From contig VNWV01000053.1 in the NCBI GenBank assembly GCA_009801085.1, positions 1 through 64,000 of the forward strand: a stretch of 64,000 bases of DNA, given 5' to 3'. Source of the DNA: Lasiodiplodia sp. COLG20. Lineage: Eukaryota; Ascomycota; Dothideomycetes; Botryosphaeriales; Botryosphaeriaceae. Shown here one piece after another: positions 34,797 through 47,350 of this stretch. A program made the position numbers and the translations under genes. Position 1 is the first letter of the stretch; the number at the start of each line of letters is the position of its first letter. The notes under the pieces were generated by a model that saw only the letters and a list, made by a program, of their open reading frames with translations, was not told the origin of the DNA and did no database searches.

Positions 34797-36430
34797 ATGG
34801 TCGCTGAAATCCCCAACCACTACACGCACTCTCCGTCGTCGTACTACGGAACGCCCCATCTGACGATCAACAAAGAGGCCACCATCGATCTCGACTCCTC
34901 CAGTGCCTTCGAAGGTACCAATATGTCCCGCATAGTATTACGCGATAAGAAACTGACAGCGACGCAGGTCCTGAGAAGCTCCTAGAAGTATGGTTCAGTC
35001 CGTCGGCTAACATGCTCCCGGCTTCGGCCAAGCCCAATGGCCTGAAGTCGGTTTCTGCCGACACATGGAAGGATATGCTTGACCTGGTCAACTGCAAGGT
35101 CCTTTCCATTGTCGAGTCCCCTGACGTCGATGCCTACCTCCTCTCCGAGTCGAGCATGTTTGTTTGGCCGCACAAGCTGGTGCTGAAGACCTGTGGTACT
35201 ACTACTCTGCTCTACGGTCTTCCCCGCATGCTCGAGATTGCTCTCAACGATGCTGGATTTCCTGGCGTTCAGGCCAACCTGCTTAAGGGTATCCAGGCTG
35301 CTGCTACCCCGTACCGCGTCTTTTACAGCCGCAAGAACTTTTTGTTCCCCAACCAGCAGCGTGGCCCCCACCGCAGCTGGCGCGATGAGGTCAAATACCT
35401 GGACAAGATGTTCCTTGGCGGCAGCGCCTATATGATTGGCAAGATGAACGGCGAGCATTGGTACCTGTACATCACCGGTCCCGACACCCGTCTTACCCCG
35501 CCATCTTCGCCCGACAAAGAGCATCACCCGGGGACGGAGACGAGGTACCTGAGTGTGCCGACACCGATGATGGCTGGTGTGACTACCGATGAGGCGCAAG
35601 ACGAGACCTTGGAAGTACTTATGACCGATCTTGACGAGGAGAACGCCCGTCAGTTCTACCTCGAGGACGCGAGTGCGGTCGCGGAAGGTCGTTACTTCCA
35701 GAAGGCCCGTGAGGCGCGCAAGAATGCTATCAAGAGCCTTGGTGCCCTTCACGAGGATGGCTCTGCCGAGTCCAGCCTGGCTGGCAGCACCCTTCTCAAC
35801 GGATCCAACAACGAAAACTTTGATGTCTTCGAGCAGACGTCCTCGGACCACAGTGGATTCCCCTCGGACGCTTCGGACGACGACCTGACGTTCCCCGAGG
35901 AGCTCACGACCGAGGGCCACACTCTTGGAACGGTCGTCTCGGAGTCTTGCGGCCTTTCGGACGTCTACCCGACCAGCAAGTACCCCGACGCACGCGTTGA
36001 CGCCTACCTGTTCACTCCTTGCGGCTTCTCTGCCAACGGCGTCATCCCTGCTCCTGGCGGCCCTAACGGAACCGATGCCACGCACTACTTCACCGTCCAC
36101 GTCACGCCGGAGCCTCAGTGCTCGTACGCTTCGTTCGAGACCAACGTGCCTGCGCGCCAGAGTGGCCGTGAGACGGCCGACATCGTCGAGCAAGTCGTCA
36201 AGATCTTCAAGCCCGGCCGCTTCAGCGTCACCCTCTTCGAGGCCAAGCCTGATGGAGACGACAGCCTTTCGTCTGCTGCCAAGCGTAGCGCTCGCATGGA
36301 CAACATCAAGGGCTACAAGAGGGTCGACCGTGTCATTCATGACCTCGATGGCTACGACCTCATCTTCCGCTACTACGAGCGCTTCGATTGGAAGGGTGGC
36401 GCTCCCAGGCTCGGTGAGCTTGGGTGCTAG
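34797..36430 (+). CDS. spe2: S-adenosylmethionine decarboxylase proenzyme
   Basis: Two exons, 34797-34914 and 34968-36430, encode 526 aa. The signature LLSESSMFVWPHKLVLKTCGTT is at about residues 97-118: the chain self-cleaves between E100 and S101, making the pyruvoyl cofactor from the Ser, and C115 is the conserved active-site Cys. Further family blocks are GGSAYMIGKMNGEHWYLYI and the C-terminal HYFTVHVTPEPQCSYASFETN. The enzyme makes decarboxylated SAM, the aminopropyl donor for spermidine and spermine synthesis in the cytosol. An acidic, probably disordered insert (residues about 270-320) makes it longer than animal enzymes (about 334 aa), as is usual in filamentous fungi. A long leader with a candidate uORF suggests translational control by polyamines. 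Confidence 0.96.
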
Positions 36431-37528
36431 TCTTCTGGTAGTCAGCACTGGGTACTTTTCGGTCCTTTGGTCCCTGGTAGATTATCTCCGTTGATATTTG
36501 TTAATACCGTCATTACCGCACATAGTCTTTCGCTATCGATGGCTTTCTTGCTCAACATGGCAACTGGGAGGGTAAGAGGTCATTAGCTTTTATTGATTGT
36601 TGTTATTCTTTGCCGGTTTGCTTTTTTCCAGCAGGGTATTGGGTTTTATTGGGAGTTCATGAATACACGGCCTTATTGTTCCTGAAACTACGATTCTGTG
36701 GATATCAGTGAAGTTACAAACGTCTCGGACCTAGTGCCATTGGCAGCGGTTACAAATAACGGCCCTCATCTAATGTCCAAAGGCTCATTCTTAAGCCTAC
36801 CGTCACGTCGATGCCAAAAGAAATGATGGCTCGCAATTTCCTCCATTACTCGACGTATGTGGGTAGTTGAAGCTACTATCCAAACAGAAATTAGTTACAA
36901 CGGCTCAGATCTTGCGGCACCTACTGTGCGACTAGAGCTTAGTCGTACTTGGAAGGAGGCGGGAGCGGGACGAGCCTTTGGTTGGTCGCGCTAAAGCTAC
37001 AAGGACGGACCCTGATGACTGAAGATGTCGTCAGAGGTGAGGCTTGCTAGTCCAGTATTCTTGTTAACTCGGCCTGAACACGAGATTCAGAAGCTTTCCG
37101 GTTCTCGTACATAGCTACATCAACTGCTTTTTGGACCGGTGAGTTTCTGTTTGCAGCCTTAAACTTTATGCCCTACATCTGACGCAAAAACTATATTTAG
37201 TTCAAACGCCGCAGCAGCCTCGAAGGATTGCCCTGCGTCAGAACACATGTGATGTCGTGCCGCGCGGATCTGCAACCGCAAAGCCTCGTAAGCTTCGCGT
37301 TCCCTCTCCTAACGTTTTTGCTTACCGTGGCGGATGATTATTGATTAATTGTTGAGGCTTTGCTGCTCCTGCTCACACCACTTTCGCCGGCACTCCCACC
37401 GGCATCACGAGTGTGTGTGTGTGCACGAATTCCTCCAATTTCTCGTCGCGTTTTCTATTTTCTTTTGCCCTCTTTCCTTTCTCGGCCCTGTGTGCTTTCG
37501 CGCGCAAACAACGAACCAATAACGAAAA
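36431..37528. other. Intergenic region with a half hairpin element
   Basis: About 1.1 kb between spe2 and a transcription factor gene. The region contains one arm of the hairpin family near 36856-36881. The last 150 bp is a pyrimidine-rich leader with a short GT repeat near 37411. No gene was recognised. Confidence 0.55.
36856..36881. repeat. Hairpin element copy D, single arm
   Basis: TATGTGGGTAGTTGAAGCTA followed by CTATCC matches the arm of copies A and C. No matching right arm was found in the next 150 bp, so this copy is truncated or its other arm has decayed. Confidence 0.6.
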
Positions 37529-39823
37529 ATGGACCACGCCAGCCCGCAACAAGTGGAAACGGTGCGCACCTGCCAGAACTGCGCGCACGCTAAAATCCGC
37601 TGCCTGCGCAGTCAGCCCGCCGGCGCGTGCGACCGCTGCCGCCGCCTGCGCAAGGACTGCGTCTTCCGCCCCGCCCGCCGCCGCTTTGGTGGTGGTGGCG
37701 GTAGTGGCGGTGGTAGCGCTCACCAACCACTGCCGGGTTCCGCCGCTACTACCACTATTACTACCGCTTTGATAGGAGATGGTCTCGGAAATGGTGGTGC
37801 TGCAGCCGCAGCCAACGAGGGCTCTCAGCAGCAACTCGCCTCCATCGAAGCGAAGCTCGACCGCCTGCTGAGCTTGCATGGCGGCAATGGTAGTAGCACC
37901 GGACAAGCATCATCATCAACGAATTTCCACAACGCACCACCGTCCTCCTCTTCCCCGGCCTCATCGTACAACCCTCCCACCGTCCCGGCTTCCTGCTCCG
38001 CTACCACCACCACCACCGCCGCCGCCGTTCACCCCCCTCCAGAGGCCAGGAGCAGCAGCATTGCCGGCGCCAGTACTCACAGCAGCGCCGGCGGCGACGT
38101 CGTCGACGACGACATCATCTCTCTGCAACAGGCGCAACGCTACATCCAGCTGTACCGCACGGCGTTGACACCGCATTTTCCATTCGTGGTGCTCGACAAC
38201 ACTGACGGCGATGACGACGACGACGCCGTGGTGCAGCGGCTGCGCAGGGAGAGACCGGTGCTTTTCTTGGCCGTCGTCACGGCCGCGAGCTTCGAGGACG
38301 TCGGGGTGCAGCGCGAGTGCGGGCGGCGGTTGAGGGAAGTGGTGGGCGAGAGGGTGGCGGGGAGGGGCGGCGGCCGCGGGAGGAGGAATTGCGGCGTGGA
38401 TGTGGATTTTTTGATGGGGTTGTTGGTTGGGTTGGCTTGGTGAGTGGGTGTGAGATGGCTCTGTTGGAAGGAAGGAAGGGGAAGGAGAGAAGAGGTGGCT
38501 GGTCATAGATGATGATGCTTCCGGAACGTGGTAGCTGACTTTTGTTTGTTCAGGAGTCATTATCACCCTACGCCGAGACCGAGACCGTACTCGCAGCACC
38601 TGCACATTGCTATCAGTATTATTACTGAGCATACCCTGGACCGTCCGCCGCGGACACAGCCTTGGAAGACTCACGCAGGATCTACGATATATGAGCTCAT
38701 ACCAGAATCCCAACAGCCTCTGCCAACTAGAAGTAGAGAGATTAAGAGGGCTGTGGCTGGCTGCTACTATCTTTCTGCGAGGTTTGTGACCCCTTGGCTC
38801 TCAGAAGTGAATCATTCTGACTGCTGTAGCGTCGCATCTCTCCTGCAAAGGACCAACACTTTTCCATGCACTGCCTACATCGAAGACTGCTGTAGGTCTT
38901 TAAGTGCGGATCCCGAGTACCCTACCGATAAGTATCTACATGCCATAATACGTCTGCAGCGGGCTATAGAGGAAGTCGACATGCCTCTCATGGCTGAGTT
39001 TTCTACCACCGAGCAAGCCGAAGACCTGGCTGGAGTAGTTCCACGGACAAGTCCGAACTCTATCAAGGCGCAGATGCCCTTTGACTTGAAAGAAAATGGT
39101 AAGGATACCCCAGAAAAGAATAACCTCTTCTAAGGTTCTGACATCATCACTTTAGAACTAGTGTATATGCTGTTTCATACAGCCGAGCTGAACGCGGTGC
39201 ATTTGCGGCTGTTCTTCTCTGGCATCCATCAAGGCACTTCCTTGGACGTGAACAATTTGAACAGAGGTTTCAGGGCAGCAGGCTCGCTGCTAGGCTTTTA
39301 CTTGTCTCTCCCGTCTCGCCGAGACCTCACCTTCAATAATTCCGAGTGGCTGCAGCTTAGCCTCGCACTGACGGTATCCGCGAAACTGATCTTCGCCGCC
39401 TCGCACCCCTCCCTCGGGACGGCTGGGAAAGTGCAAGCTTCTCTTGACCTGAAAAGCCTGCTCTCTCAGATTGTATCGAGGCTCAGCAACCTGGGGCGCT
39501 GGGATGTAGACGCTGCGAATCACCCGTCCATCTTCGACGACTTCACGCGACGCGTACAGCGGCTGCAGAAGTGGTTCGAGGATCGATATGCGCGCGTGCA
39601 AGGTGCTGCTGCCACGCAAGCGGCGGCGCTGGATCCGTCTGTTTCCGGCCCACCAGGGGAGCTGATGGACTTCCCGCAGCTGTCAGGGAGCGAATTGTTG
39701 CTGCCTGATCTGCTGGCTTTCGACGGGCTGGCGACGCTGGATCAGCAATTGGTGGCTTTCTTCCCGGATATGCAGATGGGCGATGCCATGGGCGATTGGC
39801 CAATGTATCCAGGCGGCTTGTGA
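37529..39823 (+). CDS. Zn2Cys6 transcription factor
   Basis: Four exons, 37529-38439, 38554-38781, 38830-39098 and 39156-39823, encode 691 aa. The zinc cluster is at the N-terminus: C15-x2-C18-x6-C25-x8-C34-x2-C37-x6-C44. It is followed by a Gly/Ala/Ser/Thr-rich disordered segment, a short coiled coil (LASIEAKLDRLLSLH), and a fungal TF domain (ISLQQAQRYIQLYRTALTPHFPFVVL; CTAYIEDCCRSL; TDKYLHAIIRLQRAIEE). The pattern in this middle region resembles the Leu3/War1-type group, but I would not assign a target. Exon 3 depends on a TAG acceptor at 38827-38829 that keeps frame and yields the expected TAYIEDCC block. Neighbours downstream are an RTA1-like protein and two wall-polysaccharide enzymes, so a role in carbon-source or stress response is possible but unproven. 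Confidence 0.88.
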
Positions 39824-40400
39824 AGATCATTAGAAGTGCTAGGCCATTTCCTGGGTGGATCCATGGATGTCTCTCGATTACGCCCAATCCAGAAAGTCGT
39901 CTTTATTCCCATATACAATTGTTATTGGTGTTGACGTTGAAGCAGGCGCCACTGTAAGGCATTTGCGTCGGGTTGTCTTGCACAGCCCGCGTTCAGCTAC
40001 CTCGCGCTGGTGTCTGTTTTCGAATGCTGATGGAAGCGGCACAGTAGGTGTTTGTGGGGTGGCTTGGTGGCTTGGGGGCATTGTTAACGGCGGGAAGCCT
40101 AGTCCGTGTCCGTGTCCGTGTCCGACCCGTAAGACCAGCGCGCCGCTGCTTCAGGCAACAATAAATGCCCCCCGCTGGTTGGGTGTTCCTACCAAGCCCC
40201 CATTTTTAAACTCGACGAAGGATCAACTGCGCCTCCTCCAACGGTGCGCGTCTCTGCCGCTGGCGACACGATGGTGAGAAAAACAATGCCGGTTTCGACC
40301 AGCACCGCCCTCATGCTTCCCGTCGTGAGAACTCAAAAGGACTTTGAGTCCGTCAGCTCTGGCAGCATCATCACTCAATTCCGCATCCACCGGCAACAAA
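39824..40400. other. Intergenic region, no gene seen
   Basis: Contains the 3' flank of the transcription factor gene and the promoter of the RTA1-like gene. A short GTGTCC repeat (GTCCGTGTCCGTGTCCGTGT) lies near 40100. No coding sequence is supported. Confidence 0.5.
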
Positions 40401-41493
40401 ATGTCTGAGTTCAACATCACCATTCCCGGCGTCAACACCAGCGACCCCAATTTCGACTATGGCGACTACTGCACGCTAGACCTTTGCCCGATTGAACTGG
40501 CAAATTTCACCTATGTGCCGACGCTTGCTGGAAATGCCACCTACCTAGCCATATTCGCCGCCCTTTTGCCTTTCCAGCTATTCTTCGGCATCCGCTACCG
40601 GACATGGGGCTTCCTCGTCGGCATGTTTGGCGGCCTGGTGCTCGAAATCATCGGTTACGTCGGCCGAGTGCAGCTTCACTTCAACCCATTTCCCTTCGAC
40701 CCTTTCCTTGAGTGAGTAAACGGTTCACCATTCGTTTCCTTTTTTTCCGTCTTTACTGACGCAGGACTTGGAAAAGATATCTCATCTGCCTCACCATCGC
40801 GCCGGCGTTCCTCAGCGCGGCCATCTACCTCTGCCTGGGCCGCATCGTGGTCGTGTACGGCGAGCACATCTCGCGCATCGCGCCGCGCACCTACGCCATC
40901 ATCTTCGTGTGCTGCGACCTGCTGTCGCTGATCCTGCAGGCGGCCGGCGGCGCCATCACGGCCACGGCCGACAAGGACCAGCCCGACCTCAGCGACACGG
41001 GCATCAACATCATGATCGCCGGCCTGGCCTCGCAGGTCGCGTCGCTCGCGGCGTTTATCGTCCTGTGTGCAGAGTTCGCGTGGAGGGTCGTCAGGAATAA
41101 GGATAGGCTCAATGAGAGCTTTGCGGGGCTGAGGAAGACGTGGTTGTGGAAGCTGTTCTTGGGTGGTGAGTAGTATTCGCTTTTGTTTCACTGGGCTACT
41201 TTGTTCTGACTGGGAGTGTAGGCATTGCTCTTGCTACCACGACCATCTTCATTCGTTGCATCTACCGACTGTTGGAGTTGAACGAGGGTTTCAACGGCGA
41301 GCTGGCCAACGACGAGGTGCTGTTCATGATCTTGGAGGGCCCGATGATCATCATCGCTTGCGTCGCCCTGACCGTTTTCCACCCGGGTATCTGCTTCCGT
41401 GGGAGGTTTGGGGAGGCCAACTGGGGCTTTGCAAAGAAGGGAGGCGCGACCAAAGAGGGTGGGTTTTCTGAGACGGATGAGGACAGATCATAG
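40401..41493 (+). CDS. RTA1-like seven-helix membrane protein
   Basis: Three exons, 40401-40711, 40765-41165 and 41222-41493, encode 327 aa with seven predicted transmembrane helices. The extracellular N-terminus has several N-glycosylation sites (NIT, NTS, NFT, NAT) and two Cys. Family blocks include GYVGR at the end of helix 2, [18 protein letters not shown] in helix 3, [14 protein letters not shown] in helix 4, the RCIYRLLEL block in helix 6 with [12 protein letters not shown], and FHPG at the end of helix 7. RTA1-like proteins (yeast Rta1, Rsb1) are linked to resistance to aminocholesterol or sphingoid bases and to lipid movement across the plasma membrane; many filamentous-fungal members are uncharacterised. 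The ATG chosen follows a short leader and starts directly before the glycosylated N-terminus. Confidence 0.92.
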
Positions 41494-43930
<2,437 letters not shown>

Positions 43931-44098
43931 TTCGTTTTTGTCTGCATGTTAAATGCATGCTATCATCTCTTGAATAAAGAACTGGGTAGAAAGCTCCAAA
44001 TGGAACGGCTCATCGACATGGATGCCCCTACTTTGGGAAATTTCTCAAGCAGGCTTCATCTTCAATGTGTACATACATCTCACCTTAGTCATTTCCCC

Positions 44099-45973
44099 TC
44101 AAGCCCACTCCAAAATAACACTATCCCACAGCCACCCCCTCCACCTGGTGCTCCTCTCGACGACAAAACTCACCCTATTCTCCCCCTCCCTCAACACCCC
44201 CGGCGCGACCTCAAACTCGTACAAATGCCACTCGCCCGCCGCCGTCGCGCTGCGGTACAGACTCGGATCCGTCGGCACGCTGTCCGTCGTCAGATTGCCC
44301 ACCCGCGTCCCGCCATTCACGTATATCCCCGCGCTGCTCCCGCGGCTGAACCCGGCGAGCGCGACGCTCAGCAGCGCCGACCTGTTTCCGTTCAACCCCT
44401 CGTCCGCGGCATCCAATTCGAACACGACGTCCCACGTCCCCAGCGCCGACTGCGCAAAGTACCAGTCAACCGCCGGATCGGACTGGCCCACCGTGAACGT
44501 CAGGTTCGCGGGCACCGCGTCGACCAGGCCGTGCGTGTACGGCGCGCCGCCCAGCGCGAAGCCCGTCGCCTTGCGGTCGACTTGTCCGATCTGGAAGATC
44601 TGCTCCCCCCGACCCGCGGGCAGCTGCCACGCCGGCAAGTCATCGAGGGCAACACTCTCCTCAGCCGGGATCGCGATGTCGTTGGCGACGTACGACGAAG
44701 TGACGTTGCCCAGCACATCGCCGCCGTCGGCCCACGCGTACAGCGCGTACGTCCCCGCGCGGACGGCGCTGAAGTCGAAGTTGCCGCTGGCGTCGGCCGT
44801 CGCGATGTAGTTGTACAAAGCGCCCTGGTCGAGCGTCGTTTTGGGCGAGTTGTTTTCGCCCAGGAAGACGGCGGCGCCGGCGGCGGGGCGGCCGTCGGAG
44901 AGAGTGAGTTGCCCTGTGACGCGGGCGGCGCGCGTCTGGTAGCTGCTGTCGTTGAGCCAGGGGTAGGGCCATGCGGCGAATTCTTGTTGTTGCCGGGAAG
45001 AGGCGTCGGATTTGGAGCCGTCGTTCTGTGGGAGGTTAGGAGAGACTGGTGGTGGTGCTGGAGGAGGAGGAGGGATGTCAAGCTTACCAGATACCAGAGC
45101 CAGGGGCCGAAGATCTTGCCCTCGGGGAAGTCGTCGGCGGAGGAGGCCATGAAGTGCGTGCCGTGAACAACGTTGAGCTGCACGGCGTCGCCCGTAGCGG
45201 ACTCGCGGTGGACCTTTCAGGCATGTTAGCTTCGGGGATTGCGAAGTAAAAAGGAGGATCGTACAATGAGCTCTTGCTTCAGGTGGTTGCCGTTGAAGTA
45301 GTCGCCGCCAGGACGGATGTACCAGCTACCAAAGTCGTCTCCGTAGACTCCGTAGAAGTCGATGTCACGGATAAAGGCACTCCAGTCGTACTTGGTGATG
45401 TAGGTGCCATTGGCGAGCTCCCAGGTCTCGTCCTGGACCTTGGTAGCATTCTGGTACAGGTACCACGGCGGAAGGGGCTCGTCCTTGGTGTTGGTGCGGC
45501 CATTGGGGAATGTCTGGTTGTCGAGACGGAAGAGAGACCGGAAGACACCCAGCGTGGGCAGAGCCCGGTTCACGAAGTACTGGTACGCGCCGGGCAGGTC
45601 GTCGAAGATGACCCAGTGGAACTCGCCCAAGTCGGCTGTGAAGCTGACGTCGATGTAGTTTTCACCGCGCGCCACGATCTCAGCTGACTTGAAGACCAGG
45701 TTGTTTTCTCCATCTGTTCTTAGTTAGCAGCTGTGGTGTGTGGGAAGGAGTTGACGAAAGGGGAGTAATACTGTAGCCGACATAGTGACCAACCGCTTCG
45801 CCAATGATATCCTTGCCCTTGTAGTACGCAGGCTTGCCGTATACGGAGCCCTGCGTAATGTTCCAAAGATCATTGCCGATAACCCAACTGCCGTTCAGCG
45901 TCTGCAGGAACGGTCCCGCAGCCGCGCAGACCTGCGAGAAGAGCAAGCCCAGCCCAACTGTCGTCTTGACCAT
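44099..45973 (-). CDS. Secreted rhamnogalacturonate lyase (PL4)
   Basis: Four exons on the minus strand, 45973-45772, 45713-45265, 45213-45088 and 45025-44099, encode 567 aa. A signal peptide covers residues 1 to about 19 (MVKTTVGLGLLFSQVCAA). The catalytic beta-sandwich contains FHWVIFDDLPGAYQYFVNRALP and YDWSAFIRDIDFYGVYGDDFGSWYI, followed by KIFGPWLWYLNDG. Then comes an FnIII-like domain (RVTGQLTLSDGRPAAGAAVFLG) and a C-terminal carbohydrate-binding-like sandwich ending RWRGWLWDSVILEWA. PL4 enzymes cut the rhamnose-galacturonate backbone of rhamnogalacturonan I by beta-elimination outside the cell. Several N-glycosylation sites fit secretion. Length is close to known family members after signal removal. 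A minus-strand TATA box lies 73-80 bp upstream. Confidence 0.95.
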
Positions 45974-47350
45974 CGTGACTTTCTTCCTGGTGCCGTTTTC
46001 TCGTGGCCTTTGCGCTGTTTGTGAAACATATCTGCGCCTCCCATTCTTTTATAGTCGTTTCCCCAATGCTGCAGGTACGGGGCGATGGCGTGCTCCTCGC
46101 CAATGCTGTCGCGGGGATCCACTCCTCACACCATTGGCCGAAATACCGCTGTCCCGCCCTATTCCGCTTCGCGCAGCTGCATCTATCGCTTTCAAGCGAG
46201 ACCCAGAAAAATTCAGCCTGTTATCGACAGAGTCAATATACACCGAGGGTCGGGGTGCCAGCACTGCGGCGTCGAACTTAGGTAACTGAAGCGTAGAGCA
46301 TTGCAACACGCTTCTCTCATCCTGAAAACATTTTTGCGTTTTCGAGTTTTCCAGATAATCAATGGCACCAAGCGCCAACGGAATAATGTCATCCGTCGCT
46401 GATAGCAACCCCGGCGGAGGGACGGCTCGATTGGGGCCTGCCCCGGCTCGGTAAACGAAGAGACGAGCTCGGCTTTCTCGTCCATGCCATCAATCACGGC
46501 CGCAATAAATACGGCGACTGGCTTTGTGATTTCGCTTACAAGGTCGCGCGATTGATGGCTTTGATGTCGCATCCCGCTATCAGTGACAAGGCGGTCTGAA
46601 TGCTGAAGAAAAACTTACCATCTCCCCTTTGCCACCTTGAATCCTTTTCTTCCTCCCATTTTCTACGTTGATATTTTTTTTTTGAAGAATCAATTTTTCA
46701 TAGCTTGGATAGAAACGTCAGTCCCATCTCCTGTGCTCGGCAGCTACCGCATCACAGAGAAAGGGGCGACTGCGGCATATACGATAGTGAAAAGATGGCT
46801 TAACTCCGAGGAATGCAGCATTTTCGGTGAGCCATTATCGTTTCCCGACGTGCGCTCTGGACGCCGGCAATCCATTCTTCGGACAAGCTCCGGTCAGATC
46901 GAGACATCCGTCTGCAAGGAGGGGGGAATGAGAAAGTCGCGTGTTCGTAATGTGGATTCGAGAGCTTGATTGAGTTTTCGTCAGAGGTGTGCTTAAGGAC
47001 AAAATGTAAATGCGAATAAGCTTTTTGTGGCACCCACACACGTCAGGTGGTAGGGCACCGCCACTCATCATCGGTCAGGCTCAGAAATTATCCATTGATC
47101 TGAAGCTCCTCCAACTTTTCATCTTAGTCATAATTCATTTTTGCGTGCAACTGGTGCTACCTTGTGCATTACCAACAGAGAAACGCTTACATAGCCGCCC
47201 TTGATAACTTTCAACGCTATGCAAAGAACCGCCATTCGTGGAACTCCATCTCGACCAACATGTCATCATCCAACCAACCAAACGAGGAAAATTCGAGGAA
47301 ATCGTCGGCAAACGTGTCATGGAAGATGTCGTGAGATGAAGCCGTCATCA
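45974..47350. other. Intergenic region, no gene seen
   Basis: About 1.4 kb between the lyase promoter and the 3' end of the AVL9 gene. Frames present are short and featureless. It contains the lyase TATA element and T-rich patches near 46680. Confidence 0.5.
46046..46053 (-). promoter_or_regulatory. TATA box of the rhamnogalacturonate lyase gene
   Basis: TATAAAAG on the minus strand, 73-80 bp upstream of the start codon at 45973. Inducible secreted hydrolase genes in fungi often have such an element. Confidence 0.6.

Noticed and set aside
34982..36448. A 488-codon antisense frame over the SAM decarboxylase gene
   Set aside because: It mirrors a well-supported conserved enzyme on the other strand; its sequence has no recognisable features.
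46275..46295. GGTAACTGAAGCGTA, a weak match to the hairpin terminus
   Set aside because: Several mismatches and no inverted partner nearby, so it was not counted as a fifth copy.
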